From NCBI GenBank assembly GCA_963576735.1, contig OY755175.1, positions 9,998,401-10,062,400 of the forward strand: DNA of 64,000 nucleotides, read 5' to 3'. Position numbers and translations under genes: made by a program. Shown here one piece after another: positions 12,135 to 20,905 of the stretch; position 1 is the stretch's first letter, and each line of letters starts with the position of its first letter. The notes under the pieces are model-generated. The model searched no databases and was not told the DNA's origin. It was given only the letters and a program-made list of their open reading frames with translations. The stretch comes from Bedellia somnulentella. Lineage: Eukaryota; Arthropoda; Insecta; Lepidoptera; Bedelliidae.

Positions 12135-12200
12135 GATATGTTTTCCCGACGTTTCGGCACACCTACTGGTGCCGTGGTCACGGGCTGACCGAACCGCATA
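12135..12200 (-). repeat. Dispersed element with GAAACGTCGGGAA core
   Basis: On the minus strand a stem GGCAC/GTGTGCC around CAGTAG is followed by CCGAAACGTCGGGAAAA. I recall this core from many invertebrate repeats. It resembles the 3' part of the hammerhead-type motif found at ends of Penelope-like elements (GAAAC followed by GTC). The upstream CTGATGA core of a working ribozyme is not visible, so this is at most a relic. Confidence 0.4.
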
Positions 12201-12215
12201 TATACCGAATATAAT

Positions 12216-13254
12216 GTCTACAAACCGCGAGAGTTTAAAAAGTGTACATTAACTGATTCAGAAGTCTATGAACCGCCGCTGCCGGTAGCCGCCACTCGTC
12301 CTATGTGTGTAAAAATAAAAGACCTCAACCCCCATTTTTCTCTACAACTTTAAAGAAAAGTTTAATTACAGACAGTGCTCAAAAAGCAAACTCGCGTTAT
12401 GTTCCAATTATTGTACGGACAATAAAAATACGCAAACGAGTGTATTATACAATTAGACACTTTTCCTTGATCGTTAAATGGGAAATTTAAATGGAATTTT
12501 TATGTCCAGCAATTAAGGATAACGTTGGCGTACTAGACAATTTTGTAATTACAAAAATAAGATTCTTGAAATGTAGCGTGAAAAAGAATTAGGGTAAAGT
12601 CAGTGGAAAATTCTTTGAATACGGCTGACTGATAAATGGCATTAACAAAAAATATACAGAATAATTAGAACAACGATACGTTTTCTTTATCTCTTGTTAG
12701 AGTTTTGTTAGTGGAAGGGGGTATGTGTTGAATTTTGGATGTGGAGGAGCAGTGAGTGTGCACTGCGGACGAGGCAGGTGAGAGCGGACAGATGCGTCGT
12801 GCATGAAGATGGAGAACGGTTAAGAAGCCCGAGGGATTCGCGGATTTATCGCCGCAGCGGCCGGCGAGCAGTTCCCCCCCGACCCGCCCGCGCCGCGCCC
12901 CTCAGCACTGATTTATACAGCACAATCTTGCAAAACTTACTTCACATTTAAATTTCCAAACTGTCTAAGCGACGCTTCACGCCGACCATATTATCTCATT
13001 CGATCGCCTATAAATTTTATGAGCTGCCTCGCCTTTGTCGCATCTAGCCTTCACTTGGATTAATAGTGCAAGGGAATTGGGATCGTTTATACATGTGTTC
13101 TCTTATTGTCATTTGACTGTGATTTTAACTGCCGTTCACGGAATAACTGGAAATCAAAAGGTTGTGTAAAATTAACTAAATGCTTAACTTTTAAAAAACT
13201 TTCAAATATAGGCTTAGCATTATATTTCTCATTAATTAAAATGCATAAACATAC
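12216..13254. other. Intergenic stretch with GC-rich islet
   Basis: A GC-rich patch at about 12735-12910 is the only notable feature. The ORF across it has no recognisable domain. Confidence 0.4.
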
Positions 13255-13495
13255 AAAATACTCACGGCTATAAATCCCAGGAAGGGGTAACTAGAGCTTT
13301 AGGATAAGAAATTCCTCAGCCACTTTTGGAAGATAAGTGGGGAAAAGATTGTAAAATAAAGGTTGTTTGTGATGGGTCTCCAACTGCATCGTACAACAAC
13401 TTCTTTAAAAGCCCCAATACCCTTAGTCACCTCTAAAGAACACCCACGGGTAGAAATAGGATAGCGCTATTCTAAACCAACACTATACAGATAGC
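13255..13495 (-). repeat. Family A SINE-like element
   Basis: Minus-strand copy. It starts on the left with the inverse tail (ACTCACGGCTATAAATCCC) and ends on the right near ACACTATACAG. It carries several substitutions and a small deletion near the GGCGATGCGG block, so it is an older copy. Confidence 0.8.
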
Positions 13496-15079
13496 TTATT
13501 GTGTTATTATTATAGATTAATTAAGGTGGTGTTTTACTAGTATGCCCCCCAGTTGTTCGTTGGTTTTATAGGCTGTGTGTGTTCGGGTACGCTATGGTTG
13601 TGGATGGTGGCAGTAAACAGCAAAGTCCTGAGTTCCAATCAAATAATACAATTCCAGATTCATATTTTCTCTTACTTTTCTTTCATTGTTATCTGTTTGA
13701 ACGATATGAAGCAAATGTAGAATGGCTGAAATACTAAGTACTTATATAGAGCCATTAACAAATCTTCACATATTAATTATAAATAAAATACATTCATAGA
13801 AAACATAATATCTTCGAGTTTCACCACAAAATTCAGCATACCTTAGATTTAAATACTACCTGCCGAAATAAACCTGCAAAACTTAAAATAGCGAACCTGT
13901 TAATTGCTATAACATAACACACATAACATGCGATATGAATATTTGTTACAGAGATATTATAGGTATTTATTTTTATTTAAATTAGACTTATTCATATAAA
14001 TATCAAACTTAACCATCATAAATAACATAAATCACTTCACCGTCAAAACTACCGCTATCACAGCGACAACACAAAACTTTATGTAAAATTCAAACATCCA
14101 CAAATTTGGCATCGTTGAATCCTGTTATGAATATATAATCCACATTTGGGATTCTCTGAGTGTCAAAGCGATGTTTGTTCAGAAACTGTCTTAAACAAAT
14201 ATGTCCCTCGGTGGCGGGGCCGAGCCGTGACTCCTTCCCGCAAGTGGCAGCGCGACGGGGCCGCGGCGGGGCCGTGACGTCGCACCTACAGCCAGGACGT
14301 CTACTCTTCAATTCGCAAACGATAATAGCATTCGGTCCTTTTCTAACTGCTTGTAAAATATATTCGTGTCCCTTTCGCCTCTTCGAAGGTCATTTAAAGT
14401 ATATAACTGAAGTGTAGAACAATACTAATTATGGCGCTTACTAGTCGATGAAGCCAACGACAATTACGGAGGCTTGTGTATACTCACTCATCAAATATGT
14501 CAAAATCTTTCGTTTCGTCAGAGCGAGACAGAAATAAATGTTAATAGGGGTTATAAGAGATACGTATGCCTATCGTTCCTGATGTGAAGAGTAAACCTCC
14601 AGATCTCAACGCGCTGGTGTCGCGATCCAAGCGGAGGGCGGGCGGCACAGCTACAATCTTCCGGCGGACGCAATCCACGCAACCCCTCTCATAATTTAGT
14701 TTCAAACTTTTTAATTAGCTTTATATTTGTGTTTGCAGATTGAGCTTTTGCCTCACAGTTTATCATTCGGGTGGCTGTGGCGTACAAGTTATATTATTAA
14801 TAAAGCTGTTGGAGGACTTTCGAAGTAGGTAAATAAACTTTTAGAGATGAGTTTAATTTGTGAACTTAATAGAATTTTAGATGTTCATCGCTGTTATTTA
14901 TCATTTAGTTGATAGACTTGTAGTTTGATGGTTACTTCTAGGAAGTTTTAACTTGTTTAAGTTGTTTCTTTTCATGCAAAGGTATCGTAAGGGCAACTAA
15001 AGACACTTTATTTAAGTGGTATTTGGGCAATTCGTAGGTTCTTCTTAAAAACTCTTTCTTTATAAACTCTATACCAACT
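13496..15079. other. Intergenic stretch with two GC-rich islets
   Basis: GC-rich patches lie at about 14195-14310 and 14600-14700. A weak family A-like fragment (ATCGTAAGGGCAACTAAAG) is at about 14983. No supported gene was found. Confidence 0.4.
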
Positions 15080-15320
15080 TTGATAGGCCAATTGTAATCA
15101 CTTCTTATGCAGGAGACGAGAGTTCAAATCCTGATTCAAGCCTACACCAATGTGTCTTTTCTTAAGACATGTATGGTTAATTTTTCAAAGTTGTGAACGT
15201 TGCGGGATAACATCGTGAGGAAAACCACATAGTTGAGTAAAAATTGATCATCTGACAGTGTATTGTTGCGAAACAGTGTGAAGCCTGTCTCTTATCAGGT
15301 AGATGCACTGTCGAAGTATA
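15080..15320 (+). repeat. Family D SINE, diverged copy
   Basis: The tRNA-like head GATAGGCCAATTG, the B-box-like GAGTTCAAATCC, GCCTACACCAATGTGTCTTT and the CATCGTGAGGAAAACCACAT block follow in family D order. The 3' tail is lost or unrecognisable, and divergence from D1 is high, so it is old. Confidence 0.75.
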
Positions 15321-15524
15321 CGTGGTCTAGGTAAACATCAGGTATTATACTTTCACCATAGGGTTTTTAACGGTGAGACAGAACATCAGACCTGAATACG
15401 GACTTATCTGAGTTTTAATTATGGTATGGGGCTTTTAACACGACGTGGAAAATTTTACCTTTGTCAGGTTTTTACAAAAAGACAGTAAGTAAATAATCGT
15501 CACGTGACTCTCAAAATGTGTCAT

Positions 15525-15650
15525 TAATTAATCAATTAAGGAAAGAACCAAACCAATTGAAAATTTAAATCGAATTTGGTGTCAAAATTATTCATTCCTT
15601 AATTGATTAGTAAATTCTCCCCACATGAGGTTTTCATGCACAAAAAAGTC
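15525..15650 (+). mobile_element. Fold-back element related to family C, without tRNA unit
   Basis: TTAATCAATTAAGGAA and TTCCTTAATTGATTA form inverted arms around an imperfect palindrome. The right flank carries the family C end CCCCACATGAGGTTTTCATG and CACAAAAAAGTC. The tRNA-like centre seen in other copies is absent. Confidence 0.6.
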
Positions 15651-16947
15651 TAAATATGTAAAATTAATATCAAAAACAGTTACTGCCAGGAGAAAACAGG
15701 AATTTTGTTTCGACAAAATCATTTTTATTTCATCTCAGCTCATTTAAAGTCGGTGTATTGTAACCGCGTACATACACGATAAACAGTTCTGGCTTGCGGT
15801 GACTGTTTCAGTGGCCGGCACATGACTAGAATTTGATCAATGTTAACTTGGTTTTGTCCAACAATTGGGATATATCGTCAAGGATCAGGTACGCAAATGT
15901 GATTTAAGAAACTAAACACAAGTCAGAAGTATTCCTTGTCGGCAGGAGCGGACTGCTAATCAGATCAATCAATACATGGCGTCTTTACCCTCCAACTAGC
16001 TATCCAAATAGAATAATAAATAGAATTGAAGCCAATCCGTTATAACGTTACTAAACGTTTATCAAACAGACAGAATTTCTCTCGTCTGGCTTTTCTGGTA
16101 TTCATATTGCTCTTGTACTTACTTACTTATATTAAAGCCTCATTACGTAATATTTATGGCATGACAAACCTCTCTTGCTTCTTTCATTTAAATTATTCTA
16201 CTCTTATTTGCTCTTCAATTATCAGTCTGCTTATTTGTACTTAATTGACATAGTACAGAGAATCTTTACTATGGTATTTGAGGTCATGTTTGCAATTCAA
16301 TATCGGATGTTAAGACTATGCATTGATAGCTATGCATTTTCTGCTTTACTTAACTTTTTATTTACGTGTGAAACTACCTACCTATATATAAATAAATAAA
16401 TAAAAAAAAAATTGTCTTTTTACACATACAACAAAAAAAAATATATATACAATAATACAGTGAAAAGAATTTAAAAAAGAAGAACTAATTAAATAACAAT
16501 TAAAAAAAAGACAAAATGGTTACGAGCTCGGTCTAACCACTTAAAGCGGATAGCTCCGGTTTTCAGCTCTAACCAATACTTATAACTAAATAAAACTTAA
16601 AAACTAACCTAGAACTAAACACACAAAATAACATACAAACATACAAATCTACATATATATATATATTATATTTATTTATTACTGTGTATTAACTTCTACA
16701 GTATTATAAAACAGTACAAAAGTATTGTAATAAATTAGAAAAAGAATAAATTTTAAATAATTTTCAAATGAATAGATACGTTTTTATTAAGTCTACCTTT
16801 TGAAAATTTCACAAACAGAAAGTCTGTAATCCTATGTATTACACACTGTGTTGAAGTCTGGTGTATTATGTTAAAATATTGATATGGTGTTTTGTGATTT
16901 GTGATAACTACTGACTTTTTCTATACTTTTTATAACAGAAAATAATA
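15651..16947. other. Intergenic stretch with A-rich low-complexity DNA
   Basis: A-rich and AT-repeat sequence spans about 16385-16670. The ORFs at 16026-16399 are AT-rich and have no recognisable domain. Confidence 0.4.
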
Positions 16948-17315
16948 GCAACCGTGATAGCCCAGTGGGTAGAACACTCGGTTATCGTGCAAACGACTAG
17001 TGTTTAAATCCTGGGTCGGGCCTACACCAATTTGTCTTTTCTAAAGACATATGTGTGGTTAATTTATCATGGTTGTTAACGGTGAGGGAAAACACCGTGA
17101 GGAAACCCACATGGCTGAGTTGTACTTAGTTATGTGACAGTGTATTTGCACAAAACGGCGATAGGCCTGCCCCCTATCACGTGAGTACACTGTCCATGCA
17201 AAACGTGGGTACTCTGAACACCAGGTGACAAAGTCACGTTATGTTCAGAAGTATTAGTACCTCTGCCAACCCCTTCGAGGATATTCGGCGTGAACGTTTA
17301 TGTTTATGTTTATGT
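16948..17315 (+). repeat. Family D tRNA-derived SINE, full length, subfamily D2
   Basis: Head GTGATAGCCCAGTGGGTAGA with a B-box-like region, body as in D1, then the D2 segment CACCAGGTGACAAAGTCACG in place of the D1 segment. It ends CGGCGTGAACG and TTTATG repeats. A 9-bp duplication AAAATAATA flanks it at 16939-16947 and 17316-17324. Confidence 0.88.
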
Positions 17316-17340
17316 AAAATAATATAAAATATATAGAGCA

Positions 17341-17368
17341 GGCATAGTTAGGAAGGCCTAACTATGCC
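17341..17368. repeat. Short perfect hairpin
   Basis: GGCATAGTTAGG and CCTAACTATGCC are separated by AAGG, giving a 12-bp perfect stem. Its function is unknown; it does not end in a T-run like a pol III terminator. Confidence 0.6.
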
Positions 17369-17728
17369 CTTTATATATATTTTTTATCAATGTGCAAAAA
17401 ATATTCCCCAATAATTATAAAACAGTGTTGCCTTCCATGCAAACAGTAACATCAAAGCAATACTGGTATCAATTTCTGTGTAGAGAGCGGTGACACATGA
17501 AGCGTTTTAGCCTAAATCTAAACAAGGAGCGGTGCGCCTGACGCGGTGGCTGCGATTCTTATGCAGAACAATCATACATGATAGTTAAACAAGGAGGGTT
17601 GAATTCACGCTTGTGTTATTTAGTAGAATATCAACTTGTTAAAGTGATAGAAATGACGAGCTAATAAAATATGTTAGTTTGGTTTTTTATCTTAGGGTGT
17701 GTTTTAATTTTATTTAGAAACACGAATG

Positions 17729-17740
17729 TTTACGAAGGAC
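17729..17740. repeat. Direct repeat TTTACGAAGGAC, left
   Basis: The same 12 bases occur at 18609-18620, exactly bracketing the trimeric family C block. This is a TSD-like repeat. Confidence 0.75.
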
Positions 17741-18027
17741 ATAATTAAAATCTTTTTGTTCATGAAAAGCTCATGTGGGGATTATTACTAATAAATAAAG
17801 AATAAATAAAGGAAAGAAAAATTTCGACACAGGCGGGATTCGAACCCGCGACCTCGGGTATACGCCATTGACACGGTAGCTCAATTGGCAAGAGCGACGG
17901 GGGCGTATACCCGAGGTCGCGGGTTCGAATCCCGCCTGTGTCGAAATTTTTCTTTCCTTTATTTATTCTTTATTTATTAGTAATAATCCCCACATGAGCT
18001 TTTCATGAACAAAAAGATTTAAATTAT
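17741..18027. repeat. Long near-perfect palindrome around a tRNA-like unit
   Basis: Arms 17741-17866 and 17902-18027 are 126 nt each and match as inverse complements with a single mismatch by eye. The loop of 35 nt holds the 5' half of the tRNA-like unit, and the 3' half lies in the right arm. Both arms carry the same GAGCTTTT variant where other copies have GAGGTTTT, so the arms are more like each other than like the rest of the family. Confidence 0.85.
17870..17942 (+). tRNA. tRNA-like unit 1 of the family C composite
   Basis: A 73-nt unit with A box TAGCTCAATTGG and perfect B box GGTTCGAATCC. Acceptor GACACGG pairs with CTGTGTC. The anticodon arm is irregular. It probably serves as an internal pol III promoter rather than as a tRNA. 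Confidence 0.55.
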
Positions 18028-18181
18028 GTGATAGTTAGGCGTTTTCAACATTTGCATTCTATCTGAAAAGTTAGACAAGTGGCCTTCCGAATCAGTAAAT
18101 AATTCGGAGGTAGGAAACGCAAACACTACTAAAACGTGTAAAAGAAATAAAGGATAGCAGAATTTCGCGCTGGCAGCCATT

Positions 18182-18254
18182 GACACGGTAGCTCAATTGG
18201 CAAGAGCGACGGGGGCGTATACCCGAGGTCGCGGGTTCGAATCCCGCCTGTGTC
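18182..18254 (+). tRNA. tRNA-like unit 2 of the family C composite
   Basis: The 73 bases are identical to unit 1 by eye. The unit is preceded by the spacer CGCTGGCAGCCATT and followed by an A-run and the TTTCTTTCC arm. Confidence 0.55.
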
Positions 18255-18498
18255 GAAAAAAAATTTTTCTTTCCTTTATTTATTTTTTCTTTATTAGTAA
18301 TAATCCCCACATGAGGTTTTCATGAACAAAAAGATTTAAATTATGTGATAGTTAGGCGTTTTCAACATTTGCATTCTATCTGAAAAGATAGACAAGTGGC
18401 CTTCCGAATTAGTAAATAATTCGGAGGTAGGAAACGCAAACACTATTCAAACGTGTAAAATAAATAAAGGATAGCAGAATTTCGCGCTGGCAGCCATT

Positions 18499-18571
18499 GT
18501 CACGGTAGCTCAATTGGCAAGAGCGACGGGGGCGTATACCCGAGATCGCGGGTTCGAATCCTGCCTGTGTC
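18499..18571 (+). tRNA. tRNA-like unit 3 of the family C composite
   Basis: Like unit 2, with three differences: GTCACGG replaces GACACGG at the 5' end, GAGATCGCGG replaces GAGGTCGCGG, and CCTGCC replaces CCCGCC near the B box. The GTCACGG change breaks one acceptor pair. Confidence 0.5.
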
Positions 18572-18680
18572 GAAATTTTTCTTTCCTTTATTTATTCTTT
18601 ATTTATTATTTACGAAGGACGTGAAATTAATAATGTACAGAGACACAATTTGACGAAAAATTTTATGTTTTTTACAATAC

Positions 18681-18717
18681 ACACATACATACATACATAT
18701 ACCGACGGCTATATATA
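18681..18717 (-). repeat. Family A element, 3' tail, left part of a split copy
   Basis: CATACATACATACATATACC, GACGGCTATA is the inverse tail of family A. It continues at 19525 after the Tigger insertion. Confidence 0.65.
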
Positions 18718-19524
18718 CAGTATAACCCGCTTATGACGATTTCCCAGGGACCCCACCAAAACGCGTCTTAAGCGAGAAATCGTATTATGCGGGAAAGGGA
18801 AAATAAAACGAACGTACTACATTTTTTACATTCAATACATTATTTAAAATAATCACTTATTTTGGTTCGACGGAAAGATTTTAATGCATTAGCAATTAAA
18901 GAATTTCAACATAACTAAATTTTTGCAGTGCGTCTTTACTTCAAAGAAGCAACATAGCGTTTTAAATCTAGCTGATAATGCCTGAGACGTTTTCTCGCAT
19001 ATTATGGGGCCACTTTTGGGCAGTTTTAAAGCTCGTGCTTGATGAAGCCATACCACCAAAACTTTTTCTAATTTATCAAACTTTTCTACTATTTGCTTTA
19101 CACTACACTTTACTCTGAACACCTCCCAATCTGAATCTTTCCTTAATTCCTTCTCTATTCTTTAAAATGGTACGTAACGTAAAAAAAGGTAAGTGAAGCT
19201 CAGCAGCTAACTGAGTTTGATTCGTTGTTTGTGACTTTTTATCGAAAACTTTCAATATTTCATATTTTTTTGAAGTAACAATGGCTTTTTCTTAATTGTA
19301 GTCATATTGTAACAAACAAATGATGCACTATTACAAAACAATAAAAGCGTACGCCCGACAAGTCAAGAAATTACGATCGGGCAGGAGCGTATTAAACGGG
19401 AAGAGGATCGTATTAAGCGTTAAGAAATGTATGAAAATATGTTTCAAATTGCAGGGACTGGCGTAAAGCGGCGTATTATGCGAGAAATCGTATTAAGTGT
19501 GATCGTATTAAACGGGTTCTACTG
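18718..19524 (-). mobile_element. Tigger/pogo DNA transposon relic inserted in a family A copy
   Basis: The left end CAGTATAACCCGCTTATGAC and the inverse of the right end (CAGTAGAACCCGTTTAATAC) are matching inverted repeats. TA flanks both sides (18716-18717 and 19525-19526). The typical motif CGAGAAATCGTATTA occurs near both ends. The element is about 0.8 kb and keeps only an N-terminal transposase fragment. Confidence 0.8.
18880..19310 (-). pseudogene. Tigger transposase N-terminal (CENP-B-like HTH) remnant
   Basis: Minus-strand frames read VFDKKSQTTNQTQLAAELHL, then TLRTILKNREGIKERF, and after a stop EKFDKLEKVLVVWLHQARAL and LPKSGPIICEKTSQAL. This is the order of the two helix-turn-helix DNA-binding domains at the start of Tigger/CENP-B-like transposases (known: ..LRTILK.., ..W..QAR..N.PISGPI..EKA..). 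A frameshift or stop separates the pieces, and the DDE catalytic domain is missing. Not functional. Confidence 0.75.
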
Positions 19525-19563
19525 TATATCCCTAAAAGGGAGTAACAGAGCCTCAGAATCTGA
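19525..19563 (-). repeat. Family A element, right part of the split copy
   Basis: TATCCCTAAAAGGGAGTAAC and AGAGCCTCAG continue the inverse family A sequence (consensus TAAATCCC..AGGGGTAGCCAGAGCT) that was cut by the Tigger element. Confidence 0.6.
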
Positions 19564-19684
19564 AGTAGAAGTAGTTTTTACTATAAAGATTATTAGTGAT
19601 AAGGCGCCAGACACAACGCACAATAAGAATTTGAATATCCTTGAAAAACTTGAAAATGGTTTTTTTGAAGAGGTAAGATTTAGG

Positions 19685-19920
19685 CGTAAGTTAGGCGTTC
19701 TCAACACATGCATTACTTTGCTACATTTTACACTACATTACTAAAGATAGGCAAGTAGTTTTTTTTTGCGTAGGCAATTTTTACAAATTCGGAGGTAGGA
19801 AGCGCTGACACCACTAAGGTGTTAAGAAACAAAGGAAAGACGAATTTCGTATCAGTAGTCACTTGACACCATAGCTCTATTAGCACAGCGACCGTAGCGT
19901 TGACGGGAAGGTCGTAAGCA
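19685..19920 (+). repeat. Diverged family C unit
   Basis: It contains GTTAGGCGTTCTCAACAC, AATTCGGAGGTAGGAAGCGC, AAAGGAAAGACGAATTTCG and a degraded tRNA-like start (GACACCATAGCTCTATTAGC), in the same order as the spacer and head of the trimeric composite. It is much more diverged, so older. Confidence 0.65.
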
Positions 19921-20754
19921 TTTTTTAAAATAACATTATGCAACCCCACTTGGACGATCTACTAATTATTAATAATCCAGTCAAAATATGTAACTCAGTA
20001 AAATATTCAAAATTGAAATAGCATTGGTTTACGTACAGTATATCATTTGAGATGTCGTTTCACACACGAATGGATGTTTGCAGATCGCGGTCTCGCCATC
20101 CGCTTACACCCCACGCACCCTCGCGCTGCTTACACTTTCACTCAATATTGCCAGCTAGTTTGGGTGTTTGCTTAGCGGTTGTGTCTTTTATATTATATTG
20201 TTTGTTAGAGCAGTACGTTATGTAAGTTAAAATCGAATATATTTTAAAATGCATGAAAATTATGCAATGTTTCGAGTGATATTTTGACGAGAGCTCGTAG
20301 CACCTTGCCCTTTGAAACATGCCTCAGATGATAACCGAATCTATGAACTTAATTCAAAGTTTAACCATATTTTTCCCGTCTTTTCTTTATTTAGCTTAAT
20401 CTAGTTGCAATATTATTCATATATGTAAAATATAAAATACCTTTCGAGATTTCTTTTACATTGGTTTATCACTACATGGATTGGCATCTTACGTAAAACT
20501 ATCAGTGGTCACGTACGACACTTAGTGAAGGGAGGTGAAAATTTGGTACCATACCGCCATAGGCATGGGTATGAGTAAAATAATGTATATATAAGTACGA
20601 GTATAAGTAATGCATGGCTAGTGTTCTTTTGATGAAAAGTAACGGGAATGTTATACAAATTTTCTAATACTATTATTTAAATAAATATAAAATATACGGA
20701 CGTATTATACACAGATCAAGTTAGCTCCAAACTTGAGACTTGTATTATTATGGG
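19921..20754. other. Unassigned intergenic stretch
   Basis: A short GC-richer patch at about 20080-20130 is the only notable feature. No gene was recognised. Confidence 0.4.
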
Positions 20755-20905
20755 AGGCTTACCCAACGATATATTACATATATAAATAATATTCAAAACT
20801 GACTAAATAACTAATGCTCATCACATAAATGTGGTTCACAGCGGGGATCGAACCCGCAACCTCCGGATCGAGAAGCTAGTCATCTATCCACTCTACCTAA
20901 AGGAA
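20755..20905 (-). repeat. Family E tRNA-headed SINE
   Basis: On the minus strand, AGTGGATAGATGACTAGC followed by GGTTGCGGGTTCGATCCCC has A- and B-box features of a tRNA head. The tail runs through TTTATGTGATGAGC to ATATATCGTTGGGTAAGCC. A second copy lies at 28850-29290. Confidence 0.7.

Larger units (their letters stand above)
17741..18608 (+). mobile_element. Trimeric family C composite
   Basis: Three tRNA-like units (17870-17942, 18182-18254 and 18499-18571) lie in tandem about 310 bp apart. They are joined by a spacer containing TAGTTAGGCGTTTTCAACAT and AATTCGGAGGTAGGAAACGC. The first unit sits in a long palindrome. Each unit is followed by the TTTCTTTCCTTTATTTATT arm, and two of them by the CCCCACATGAG end. 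The 12-bp direct repeats outside suggest the whole block inserted as one piece. Confidence 0.8.

Noticed and set aside
17741..18608. CRISPR-like array of spaced repeats
   Set aside because: The units are tRNA-like, about 310 bp apart, and part of a eukaryotic retroposon.
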